Part shown: piece by piece, positions 1-7,098 of the stretch
Numbering within the stretch: the first letter of the stretch is position 1
How the letters are laid out: the number at the start of each line of letters is the position of its first letter
Assembly: GCA_038131165.1 (NCBI GenBank)
Contig: JAYPOZ010000047.1
Span: 1 to 31,658, forward strand
Length of the DNA stretch: 31,658 nt
Direction: 5' to 3'
Origin: UBA6544 sp038131165
Lineage (GTDB): Bacteria; Pseudomonadota; Alphaproteobacteria; UBA8366
Program-made: the position numbers and the translations under genes
Notes under the pieces: generated by a model
Seen by the model: the letters and a program-made list of their open reading frames with translations, nothing else
What the model was told of the DNA's origin: nothing
The model's database searches: none

Positions 1-933
1 GTCTTCGACCGGGCGGGCAATCTCGTCTTCACCGACACCTACAATCATTGCATCCGCCGGGTGGACGCCGCCACCGGCCTCATCGACACGCTCGCGGGCA
101 CCGGCGAGGCCGGATATTCGGGCGACGGCGGGGCCGGCCGCGCCGCGACGTTCAATCAACCCTACGGGCTCGCGCTCGACGCCTCGGGGGCGATCTATAC
201 AGCCGACCGCCTGAACGCCGTGGTCCGGCGGATCGACGTCGCGACCGGGACCGTCACGACATTTGCCGGCACCGGCGAGGCGGGATTCGACGGCGACGGC
301 GGGCCGGCTGACCGCGCCCGACTGGTCGAGCCCAACGGACTTTGCTTCTCGCCGGACGGCAAGCGCTTCTATATCGCCGACGTCGCCGACAACCGGGTGC
401 GCGTCGTCGACACGGCGAGCGGCATCATCTCGACCTTCGCGGGCACCGGGGCCGGGGTCCACGACGGGGACGGCGGCCCTGCGACCGCCGCCGGCGTCTT
501 CGGCGCCCGCGCGGTTCTCGCGCGGCCCAGGGACGGCGCCATCTACATCATGGAGCGCCAGGGCAGCTGCATCCGGCTGGTGGGAACGGATGGGACAATC
601 GAAACGGTCGCCAGCACCGGCGAGACCGGATACGGCGGCGACGGCGGTCCGGCCGCCGCCGCGATCTTCGACCGGCCCAAGGAAATGACCCTGGACAGGG
701 ACGGCAACATTCTGGTCGTCGACACCGAGAACCACGCGATCCGGCTGGTCGACTGGCGGGCCGACCGGGTCACGACCGTCGCCGGCACCGGGGAGAGCGG
801 CTATTCCGGCGACGGCCTGCCCGCCACGCAATCGGCGCTCGCCCGCCCGCACGGCGTCGCGGTCGGCCCGGACGGCGCAGTCTATATCGGCGATACAGAA
901 AATCACCGGATCAGAAAACTCTCTCCCGCTTGA
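1..933 (+). CDS. NHL-repeat beta-propeller protein (5' partial)
   Basis: The frame is open from the first base of the window, so the gene starts upstream and only the last 310 codons are seen. The protein is built from about five tandem units. Each begins with a glycine-rich stretch of the type AGTGEAGYSGDGG, followed by a strand such as GLALDASGAIYTAD and a closing N-x-(V/I)-R-(R/K)-(I/L/V) strand. This is the NHL repeat pattern, which folds into a beta-propeller used as a binding scaffold or, in some families, as a lyase or lactonase. No transmembrane segment lies in the visible part; a signal peptide, if present, would be outside the window. The partner or substrate is unknown. The end at 933 is a TGA stop; the tail-to-tail neighbour is the TetR gene on the other strand. 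Confidence 0.88.
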   Translation, partial: VFDRAGNLVFTDTYNHCIRRVDAATGLIDTLAGTGEAGYSGDGGAGRAATFNQPYGLALDASGAIYTADRLNAVVRRIDVATGTVTTFAGTGEAGFDGDGGPADRARLVEPNGLCFSPDGKRFYIADVADNRVRVVDTASGIISTFAGTGAGVHDGDGGPATAAGVFGARAVLARPRDGAIYIMERQGSCIRLVGTDGTIETVASTGETGYGGDGGPAAAAIFDRPKEMTLDRDGNILVVDTENHAIRLVDWRADRVTTVAGTGESGYSGDGLPATQSALARPHGVAVGPDGAVYIGDTENHRIRKLSPA

Positions 934-949
934 TCCGGCGGGGCCGAAT

Positions 950-1585
950 TCAGCTGGCCGGCGGCGGCGAAAAGACCAATCGGACAAAATCCCGGTACAG
1001 CAAGACCTGACGCGGCAGTGCCGCCGGATCCCGCGTCGCCTTTGCCAGCACGATGGCGCCGTCCGCAACCGCTGAAAGCATGTCCGCCAGATCGTCGAGA
1101 CTGATATCGATGCGCGGCGGGTAGCTCTTGGCTACTTGCTCCAGCATGGCCCGGAACCGGGCCCGCCAGCCGAGGACCGCTTCCGCGTTGATCTCGCAGA
1201 CTTCCCGGTCAAAGAGCTGTTCGTGATAGCAGATCGAGGCGACCATGCAGCCGGGATGGCCGTTCGGCAGGTCGGCAAAGAGTTCCGCCAGCATCTTCAG
1301 CCCGATCAGGAAGCTGTGGAGCGGATCTTCGCTCAACTCGCCGGCGCGGGCGAACACCTCGTCGAAAATCTTGTTGTCTTCCTCGACGTAGCGCTGCAAG
1401 AGCGCCTTCGCGAGTTCGGACTTGTCGCTGAAGTGATAGAAGAATCCGCTCTTCGATATACCGACGGCGGCGATCAGCTCGTCGATCGAAGTGCCGCTGA
1501 AGCCTTTCGCCAGAACGGCATCCTGCGCCGCGTCCATGATCTGCTGGCGCGTCGGAACGTCCTTCTTGGCTTCTGATCTCGCCAT
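950..1585 (-). CDS. TetR/AcrR family transcriptional regulator
   Basis: The 211-residue protein has the usual TetR size. The N-terminal helix-turn-helix covers about residues 14-60: TRQQIMDAAQ, then AKGFSGTSIDELIAAVGISK, then the signature SGFFYHFSDKSEL, in which helix 3 contacts DNA. The rest is the helical ligand-binding and dimer domain, with a GHPGCMVASICYEQ-like stretch seen in many single-component repressors. A perfect inverted repeat 24 bases upstream of the ATG is the probable autoregulatory operator. The nearest plus-strand gene is the TPR-protein gene at 1838, which shares the 252-base divergent region and is the obvious candidate target. The start is the ATG at 1585, preceded by GAGG-type ribosome-binding bases. 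The ligand cannot be predicted. Confidence 0.9.
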   Translation of the reverse strand: MARSEAKKDVPTRQQIMDAAQDAVLAKGFSGTSIDELIAAVGISKSGFFYHFSDKSELAKALLQRYVEEDNKIFDEVFARAGELSEDPLHSFLIGLKMLAELFADLPNGHPGCMVASICYHEQLFDREVCEINAEAVLGWRARFRAMLEQVAKSYPPRIDISLDDLADMLSAVADGAIVLAKATRDPAALPRQVLLYRDFVRLVFSPPPAS

Positions 1586-1608
1586 ATCCTCGATTCTCCT
1601 CGCGGATA

Positions 1609-1627
1609 ACTGTACCGCCGGTACAGT
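1609..1627. promoter_or_regulatory. Perfect 19-bp dyad, probable TetR operator
   Basis: The sequence ACTGTACCG-C-CGGTACAGT has two perfect 9-bp arms around one central base. It sits 24 bases upstream of the TetR start codon in the divergent intergenic region. TetR-family dimers typically bind short dyads of this kind next to their own gene, so autoregulation is inferred. Confidence 0.6.
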
Positions 1628-1837
1628 GGAACGGCCCTTCTTACGCCCGACCAGCCAGCAGCTTCAATGGTTTTGTCATAACATATTGAAAATAAATAAA
1701 ATAATTTTTCTCCATAAGCGCACCATAGGTATACTAGAGGCCATCGGCGGCAATCTGTAGCTATACGCCACCGCCCGGGATGAACATCGTCGTCCAGCGC
1801 CGGGCTCTAAAGTTTCGCACATTATTGGGAGACCACA
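1628..1837. promoter_or_regulatory. Divergent AT-rich promoter region
   Basis: About 210 bases separate the TetR operator from the TPR-protein start. A strongly AT-rich patch at about 1672-1712 contrasts with the GC-rich surroundings. A GGTATACTA sequence near 1726-1735 resembles an extended -10 box for the plus-strand gene, but no convincing -35 box lies at the usual distance. The exact promoter is therefore a guess. Confidence 0.3.
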
Positions 1838-3175
1838 ATGTCTACAGATCGCCAGGGCCATGCCCTCTCCGGGGCCACACCGTCAGCCAAAATTCAGTAC
1901 GACGAGGCCGTCGCCGCCTTCAACATCTATACCGGCGACCCCGTCGCGCTGGCGGAGGCCGCCGTTGCCGAGGCCCCGGCATTCGCGATGGCGCATATAC
2001 TCCAGGCCTATCTCCTCGCGACCGCGACGGAACCGGCAGCGGCGGAGGCCGCCCGCGCCATCGCCGCGCACGCCCGGACGCTCGAGACGAACGACCGCGA
2101 GCGCTCGCTCCTGGCCGCGCTCGATCCCTTGCTCGCCAACAACTGGACCGCCGCAAGCGTCGCCCTCGACCGGCACAACATGCGCCATCCGCTCGATCTG
2201 GTAGGCCTTCAGGTCGGACACCTGACGGATTTCTTTCGCGGCAACGCCCGCAACCTGCGCGACCGCATCGCGCGCGCCCTGCCCTTTTGGTCCGAGGATC
2301 TGCCGGGATATTCCTTCGTGCTCGGCATGTATGCCTTCGGGTTGGAGGAATCCGGCGATTACGCCCGCGCGGAGGCCTTCGGCCGCGAAGCGGTCGCCCG
2401 CGAGCCTCTCGATTGCTGGGCTCATCATGCGGTGGCCCACGTCATGGAGATGCAGGGCCGTTCGGCCGACGGGATCGGATGGATGCAAACGCGCGAGCCG
2501 CATTGGTCGACCGACGGAAATTTCATGTGCGTTCACAATTGGCGGCACAAGGCGGTCTTCCATCTCGATCAGGATCAGTCCGCGGACGCCGTGGCGATTT
2601 ACGACCGGGAAGTCAGAAAGGACAAGAGTGCCACCGCCGCCGATTTGATCGACGCGTCTGCCTTGCTGTGGCGGCTCCATCTGGCGGGCTGCGACGTCGG
2701 CGACCGCTGGACCGAGGTCGCCGATTGCTGGGAGGCGCATGCCGACGGCACGCTCTACCCCTTCAACGACTGGCATGCGGCGATGGCCTATCTCGGCGCG
2801 GGCCGTCCCGGCGGCGTGGAGCGTCTGGTCGCCCATTACCGCACCGCCGGCGCCTCGTCCGAGACCGCGCGTTGGGCGCGCGAGACCGGCTTGCCGTTGA
2901 TCGAGGGGTTCGCCGCCTTCTGGCGCGGCGCGCACGAGGAAGCCGTCGCGAAGCTGTATCCCGCACGCTACATCGCCAACAGGTTCGGCGGCAGCCATGC
3001 GCAACGCGATGTCATCGACCTGACCCTCGCCGAAGCGGCCCTGCGCGGCGGCCTGTCCGCCGCGGCGGCGTCGCTCGCGAACGAGCGCCTGGCGGCAAAA
3101 CCGCACAGCCGGGCAAACCGGGCTTTGCGGAGCCGCAGCAGAACGCTCGGGAAGACCACACCGCTGGCGGCATGA
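1838..3175 (+). CDS. TTC38-like tetratricopeptide repeat protein
   Basis: The protein has 445 residues, near the usual size of the TTC38 (tetratricopeptide repeat protein 38) family. It is alpha-helical, with TPR-like helix pairs rich in alanine and charged residues. It carries the family's hallmark blocks WAHHAVAHVMEMQGR (about 200-214) and MCVHNWRHKAVFHLD (about 229-243), whose clustered histidines are well conserved. No signal peptide or membrane segment is seen, so it should be cytoplasmic. The ATG at 1838 is preceded by GGGAGA at a good distance. Bacterial members have no settled biochemical function; a scaffold role, or an enzymatic role involving the histidines, is possible. It lies divergent from the TetR gene and may be under its control. 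A 541-residue reading frame overlapping it is a GC-driven artefact. Confidence 0.8.
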   Translation: MSTDRQGHALSGATPSAKIQYDEAVAAFNIYTGDPVALAEAAVAEAPAFAMAHILQAYLLATATEPAAAEAARAIAAHARTLETNDRERSLLAALDPLLANNWTAASVALDRHNMRHPLDLVGLQVGHLTDFFRGNARNLRDRIARALPFWSEDLPGYSFVLGMYAFGLEESGDYARAEAFGREAVAREPLDCWAHHAVAHVMEMQGRSADGIGWMQTREPHWSTDGNFMCVHNWRHKAVFHLDQDQSADAVAIYDREVRKDKSATAADLIDASALLWRLHLAGCDVGDRWTEVADCWEAHADGTLYPFNDWHAAMAYLGAGRPGGVERLVAHYRTAGASSETARWARETGLPLIEGFAAFWRGAHEEAVAKLYPARYIANRFGGSHAQRDVIDLTLAEAALRGGLSAAAASLANERLAAKPHSRANRALRSRSRTLGKTTPLAA

Positions 3176-3401
3176 TCGCCGGGATGCCGGAGTCCGGGGC
3201 GAGCTATGGGAAAACAGGTGAGACCCGAACGAACCGCGTCACTCGATCGCGCCGTCGATTTGGCGGATCGATTCGCGAAATTTCGCTTTTCATAAGGCCT
3301 CATCCGCCTCAAAGTCGCGGCCAACGTGGGATCACATGGTCAGCAGGATCTTTCTCCTTTGCCACCGCGCCGGTCCCGTCCACATGCCCGGAGATAACGG
3401 A
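3176..3401 (+). other. Intergenic region with weak terminator-like palindrome
   Basis: These 226 bases contain no convincing gene. The only structure noticed is the 12-bp palindrome GCGAAATTTCGC at 3275-3286, followed directly by TTTT (3287-3290). As RNA it could form only a 4-bp stem with an AATT loop, so it is a poor terminator. It could equally be a protein-binding site before the exported-protein gene. Confidence 0.25.
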
Positions 3402-3664
3402 ATGAAACACCTCACCCTTGCGGGAGCGACCGCCTTGGCGTTCCTCGCTTTTGGAGCTCTCGACGCCGCCGCGCAACAGGCCGGCGCGGAACTCACAGGC
3501 CCCGCCGGCCGCTATATGCTGTTCGAAGGCCAGATCGAGGGCATGGGAAACGAAAAGCCGATCCGCGTTCCGATCATGATCGACACCGCGTTCGGCCGAA
3601 CCTGGGCCCTGCGACAGGGGGCGGACGGCGACCTTATCTGGAAACGGATGACGCTCGAGACCCT
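3402..3664 (+). CDS. Exported hypothetical protein, truncated by assembly gap
   Basis: Eighty-seven codons are readable before the N block. The ATG at 3402 is preceded by GGAG at a suitable distance and starts a classic signal peptide: MKHL, a hydrophobic core LAGATALAFLAFGAL, then an AAAQQ-type cleavage region near residue 25. The visible mature part (AELTGPAGRYMLFEGQ, then IMIDTAFGRTWALRQ, ending WKRMTLE) resembles small periplasmic proteins with one beta-rich domain that are common in proteobacteria, but I do not recognise a named family. The true C-terminus lies in or beyond the gap, and an apparent reading frame running across the Ns is not real. The protein may be nearly complete, since the sequence after the gap does not look coding in this frame. 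Confidence 0.65.
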
Positions 3665-3764
3665 NNNNNNNNNNNNNNNNNNNNNNNNNNNNNNNNNNNN
3701 NNNNNNNNNNNNNNNNNNNNNNNNNNNNNNNNNNNNNNNNNNNNNNNNNNNNNNNNNNNNNNNN
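3665..3764. other. Assembly gap (100 N)
   Basis: There are exactly 100 undetermined bases, the conventional placeholder for a scaffold gap of unknown true length. The order of the two sides depends on scaffolding evidence that cannot be seen here. The 92 bases after the gap (3765-3856) look non-coding and lead into the ribosome-binding site of the acyl-CoA ligase. Confidence 0.98.
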
Positions 3765-3842
3765 TCCGCTAACAGGGCGACTCGCCGCTCACCGCTTTCC
3801 CTCGCACCTCTCTGCGATATCATTATCTGCTGGGTGAAAATC

Positions 3843-3849
3843 GAGGAGG
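3843..3849 (+). promoter_or_regulatory. Strong Shine-Dalgarno fixing a GTG start
   Basis: The bases GAGGAGG lie 7 bases before the GTG at 3857, an ideal match and spacing. This supports GTG as the start of the ligase rather than the in-frame ATG five codons further on. Confidence 0.75.
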
Positions 3850-3856
3850 CTGTGCC

Positions 3857-5503
3857 GTGCCGTTGGAGACGATGACGATCCTGACGCAGGATCGGATCGA
3901 TGAGATGAATGCGAAGGGCCTGTGGCCGAAGCCGTTGCTGTTGGATTTAGTGGCGCGAACGGTCGAGGCCACGCCCGATGCGGTGGCGGTCACCGGAATC
4001 AACAGCATGCGGGGACGGATCGAGACCGTCTCCTACCGCCAGCTCTGGCGCTACGCCCGGCGCATCGCCGTCGGCCTCGCCGATCTCGGCGTGGAGAAGG
4101 GCGAAGTCGTCTCCTTCCAACTGCCGAACTGGTGGCAGTTCGCGGCCCTGCACCTCGCCTGCCTGCAGATCGGCGCCATCACCAATCCGGTGATGCCGAT
4201 CTTCCGCCAGCGCGAGCTCTCCTTCATGCTGGATTACGCGGAGAGCAAGGTCTTCATCGCGCCGAAACGGTTCCGGGGCTTCGACCATCAGGCGATGGCG
4301 GAGGAGCTGCGCCCGAATCTCCCGAACCTGGAGCATATCTTCATCCTCGACGGCGAGGGCGACGCTTCCTTCGAGGCCCGGTTCCTGGACCGGCGCTGGG
4401 AGGACGAGCCCGGCGCGGACGATCTTCTGGCGGCGCGCCGGCCCGACCCGAACGACATCATCGAATTGCTCTACACCTCCGGCACGTCCGGCGTGCCCAA
4501 GGGCGTGCTGCACACCTCGAACACGCTGATCAGCCTCGTTACCACGGGGCGCGACCGGCTCGGCCTGACATCCGACGATGTCGTCTTCATGCCCTCTCCG
4601 ATGGCGCATCAGACGGGGTTCGTCTACGGCATGCACATGGCCTTCCTGCTGGGCACGAAACTCGTGCTGCAGGATATCTGGTCGGGCGACGTCGCGGCCC
4701 AGCGCATCAGCGACGAGGGCGCCACCTACACCATGGCCTCGACACCGTTTCTGGCCGACCTGGCGGGCACGGCGGCGCTCGAGCGCTGCGACGTCTCCCG
4801 CTTCCGCATGTTCTGCTCCGCCGGCGCGCCGATCCCGCGCATCCTGGTGGAGAACGCTTCGAAACGGCTCGGCGCCAAGATTCTTTCGGGATGGGGGATG
4901 ACCGAGAACGGCCTCGTCACCACGACCCGGCCCGACGACGCGCCCGAGAAAATTTCGACGACCGACGGCGCCGCCGTCGACCACAACGCCGTGCGCATCG
5001 TCGACGTGGACGGCCACCCGGTGCCGCCCGATACCGAGGGCCGCCTGCAGGCGCGCAGCATCGGCATGTTCGTGGGCTATCTGAAACGGCCCGACGCCTA
5101 CGAGGAATACGACGGCTGGTTCGAGACCGGCGACCTCGCGCGCATGGATGCCGACGGCTATATCCGCATCGTCGGCCGCGCCAAGGACATCGTCATCCGC
5201 GGCGGCGAGAACATTCCCGTCGTCGAGGTCGAGGACCTGCTCTACCGCCATCCCGCGGTCGAAGCCTGCGCCATCGTCGCCATGCCGGACGAGCGCCTCG
5301 GCGAGCGCGCCTGCGCCTTCGTGCAGCCGAAGCCCGGCGCCAGCTTCACCTTCGACGACATGATCGCGCATCTCACCGCCGCCGAGATGTCGAAGACCTA
5401 CCTGCCGGAGAAGCTGGAGATCGTCGAGGAATTCCCCCGCACCGCGAGCGGCAAGATCCAGAAATTCGAACTGCGGGAAATCGCCAAAACGTTCTCCCTG
5501 TAA
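3857..5503 (+). CDS. AMP-dependent acyl-CoA synthetase (AliA/FadK-like)
   Basis: The enzyme activates a carboxylic acid to its CoA thioester through an acyl-adenylate. The 548-residue protein has all ANL-superfamily motifs: the P-loop YTSGTSGVPKG at 206-216, the GWGMTE motif, the GWFETGD motif with the following GRAKDIVIRGGENI hinge, and the C-terminal catalytic lysine K533 in TASGKIQK. The block QLPNWWQFAALHLACLQIGA with NPVMPIFR (about 88-117) is typical of the cyclohexanecarboxylate-CoA ligase/FadK branch, so a cyclic, short or medium-chain acid is more likely than a long-chain fatty acid. It begins with GTG after an excellent ribosome-binding site. Its stop is 27 bases before the ThDP enzyme gene, so it heads a three-gene operon. 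The substrate is unknown. Confidence 0.88.
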   Translation: MPLETMTILTQDRIDEMNAKGLWPKPLLLDLVARTVEATPDAVAVTGINSMRGRIETVSYRQLWRYARRIAVGLADLGVEKGEVVSFQLPNWWQFAALHLACLQIGAITNPVMPIFRQRELSFMLDYAESKVFIAPKRFRGFDHQAMAEELRPNLPNLEHIFILDGEGDASFEARFLDRRWEDEPGADDLLAARRPDPNDIIELLYTSGTSGVPKGVLHTSNTLISLVTTGRDRLGLTSDDVVFMPSPMAHQTGFVYGMHMAFLLGTKLVLQDIWSGDVAAQRISDEGATYTMASTPFLADLAGTAALERCDVSRFRMFCSAGAPIPRILVENASKRLGAKILSGWGMTENGLVTTTRPDDAPEKISTTDGAAVDHNAVRIVDVDGHPVPPDTEGRLQARSIGMFVGYLKRPDAYEEYDGWFETGDLARMDADGYIRIVGRAKDIVIRGGENIPVVEVEDLLYRHPAVEACAIVAMPDERLGERACAFVQPKPGASFTFDDMIAHLTAAEMSKTYLPEKLEIVEEFPRTASGKIQKFELREIAKTFSL

Positions 5504-5530
5504 CCCATTGCATTCAGAATCGAGGACACC

Positions 5531-7072
5531 ATGAACGGCGCCGAAAGCCTCGTCCGCAGCCTGGTCGCAGCGGGAGTCGACCATGTCTTCACCAATCCCG
5601 GCTCGACCGAGATGGAGATCATCAAGGAATTCGATGCGGTACCGGAGTTCCGGCCCGTGCTCGGCTTGTTCGAAGGGGTGTGCACCGGCGCGGCCGACGG
5701 CTACGCGCGCATGACCGGCAGGCCCGCGGCGACGCTGCTGCATGTCGGCCCCGGCCTCGCCAACGGGCTGGCCAATCTCCACAACGCCAAACGCGCCTAC
5801 AGTCCCGTCGTCAACATGGCGGGCGACTATCCGAGCTATCACAGCCCGCACGACCCGCTGCTGTCCGCCAATCTGGAAATGCTCGCGGGCGCGATGTCGT
5901 TCTGGACCCGCCGCGCCACCAGCCCGGCGTCGGTGGGACAGGATGCCGCCGACGCGGTCGCGGCCGCCCATCAAGGGCAGGTCGCGACCCTGATCGTGCC
6001 CCAGGACGCGACCTGGGGCGACGGCGCCGTGCCGGCCCCGGCGCCGCAGATCGCGCCGCGCGGTCGCGCGTCCGACGCAGAGATAGAACGGGTCGCCGCT
6101 GCCATCGCCGGCGACGAGACCGCCATCCTGCTGGTCAACGGCAGCGGATTGTCGGAGCGCGGCCTCGCCGCGGCCAACCGGATCGTCGCCAAGACCGGCT
6201 GCCGGTTGATGGTCGAGGTCTTTGCCGCACGGATGGCGCGGGGTGCTGGGCGCGGTCCCTTCGGCCCGTTGCCGGGCGATCAGCCGATTGCGCTGGAGAC
6301 CCTCGGCTCGGCCCGGAACGTCGTGCTCGCCGGCACCAAGCCGCCGGTCGCCTATCTCGCCTATGAAGGCTATCCGAGCCTGTTGATCCCGGAAAGCGTG
6401 CCGACCCACCAGATCGCCGGGCCCGCGGACGACGCCGAAGGCGCGCTCGAAGCGCTGGCGGTGGCACTGGACGCGACGGCTCCCGGACAATCCTACGAAG
6501 CGGCCGTGCCGGACCGCCCGACCGGGCCGCTCAACCCGAAGAGCATCGGCGCCGCCATAGGCGCCTTGCTGCCGGAGCACGCCATCGTCGCCGCCGAAAC
6601 CACGACCTCGGCCGGCCCCATCTTCGGCCATACCAGGGGTGCGCCCCCGCACGATTGGCTCGGCCTCACCGGCGGCTCGATCGGCCAGGCGCTGCCGCTC
6701 GCCATCGGCGCCGCCGTGGCCTGTCCCGGGCGCAAGGTGCTGTGCCTGCAGTCGGACGGCGGCGGCATGTACACCAACCAGTCGCTCTGGACCCATGCCC
6801 GCGAAGGGCTGGATATCGTCACCGTCATCCTGACCAACCGGCGCTATAAGATTCTCGAGCACGAATATTTCAAGACCGGCGCCAACACGCTCGGCCCCAA
6901 GGCCGAAACCTTGTTCGACATCGGCAATCCCGACATCGACTGGGCCCATCTGGCGGCCGGGATGGGGGTCGAGAGCCGCCGGGCGGAGACGGCGGAAGAA
7001 TTCACCGCCCAGCTCGAACGCGCCTTCGCCGCCGACGGCCCTCAGCTCATCGACGCGGTATTTTCGGCCTAG
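5531..7072 (+). CDS. ThDP-dependent decarboxylase/lyase (acetolactate synthase large subunit-like)
   Basis: This 513-residue enzyme has the Pyr-central-PP domain order of the acetolactate synthase/benzoylformate decarboxylase superfamily. The catalytic glutamate is E48 in LGLFEGVCTGAADGYARMTG. The ThDP-Mg motif at 408-410 reads SDG instead of the common GDG, and ends in TN about 24 residues later rather than NN, so cofactor binding is plausible but non-consensus. The protein is shorter than true IlvB, oxalyl-CoA decarboxylase or 2-hydroxyacyl-CoA lyase (usually 550-600 residues) and lacks an IlvH partner nearby, which argues against branched-chain amino acid synthesis. It lies between an acyl-CoA ligase and an LLM flavoenzyme, so a role in decarboxylating a 2-oxo acid or cleaving a 2-hydroxyacyl-CoA is inferred. 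A GAGGA ribosome-binding site precedes the ATG. Confidence 0.85.
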   Translation: MNGAESLVRSLVAAGVDHVFTNPGSTEMEIIKEFDAVPEFRPVLGLFEGVCTGAADGYARMTGRPAATLLHVGPGLANGLANLHNAKRAYSPVVNMAGDYPSYHSPHDPLLSANLEMLAGAMSFWTRRATSPASVGQDAADAVAAAHQGQVATLIVPQDATWGDGAVPAPAPQIAPRGRASDAEIERVAAAIAGDETAILLVNGSGLSERGLAAANRIVAKTGCRLMVEVFAARMARGAGRGPFGPLPGDQPIALETLGSARNVVLAGTKPPVAYLAYEGYPSLLIPESVPTHQIAGPADDAEGALEALAVALDATAPGQSYEAAVPDRPTGPLNPKSIGAAIGALLPEHAIVAAETTTSAGPIFGHTRGAPPHDWLGLTGGSIGQALPLAIGAAVACPGRKVLCLQSDGGGMYTNQSLWTHAREGLDIVTVILTNRRYKILEHEYFKTGANTLGPKAETLFDIGNPDIDWAHLAAGMGVESRRAETAEEFTAQLERAFAADGPQLIDAVFSA

Positions 7073-7098
7073 GCCGAACAGCAGGAGGAAATCGAAGC

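Noticed and set aside
61..930. Periodic DNA repeats near the left end, considered as a CRISPR or satellite array
   Set aside because: The period matches the protein-level NHL repeats and the copies differ in codon use. There are no identical direct repeats with unique spacers.
1780..3405. A 541-codon frame over the TPR-protein gene
   Set aside because: It lacks family features, while the overlapping 445-residue frame matches the TTC38 family and has a good ribosome-binding site.
3665..3764. An IS element or phage boundary at the gap
   Set aside because: No transposase fragment, inverted repeats or target duplication can be seen on either side. The gap alone is not evidence of a mobile element.
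3336..3875. An apparent 179-codon frame running through the N block
   Set aside because: Continuity across undetermined bases is meaningless. Only the part before 3665 has support.
3922..6366. An 814-codon plus-strand frame overlapping the ligase and ThDP genes
   Set aside because: It is a frame-shifted shadow of two real genes, Arg/Pro-rich and low in complexity, and it crosses the boundary between them.
3947..6949. A 1000-codon open frame on the minus strand opposite the ligase and ThDP genes
   Set aside because: It is antisense to two genes with clear family motifs. Its translation is rich in Arg, Gly, Asp and His with no recognisable domain, as expected for the shadow of GC-rich coding DNA.
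5531..7072. Assignment of the ThDP gene as ilvB for branched-chain amino acid synthesis
   Set aside because: It has no ilvH partner, a short length, a non-consensus cofactor motif and a catabolic context.
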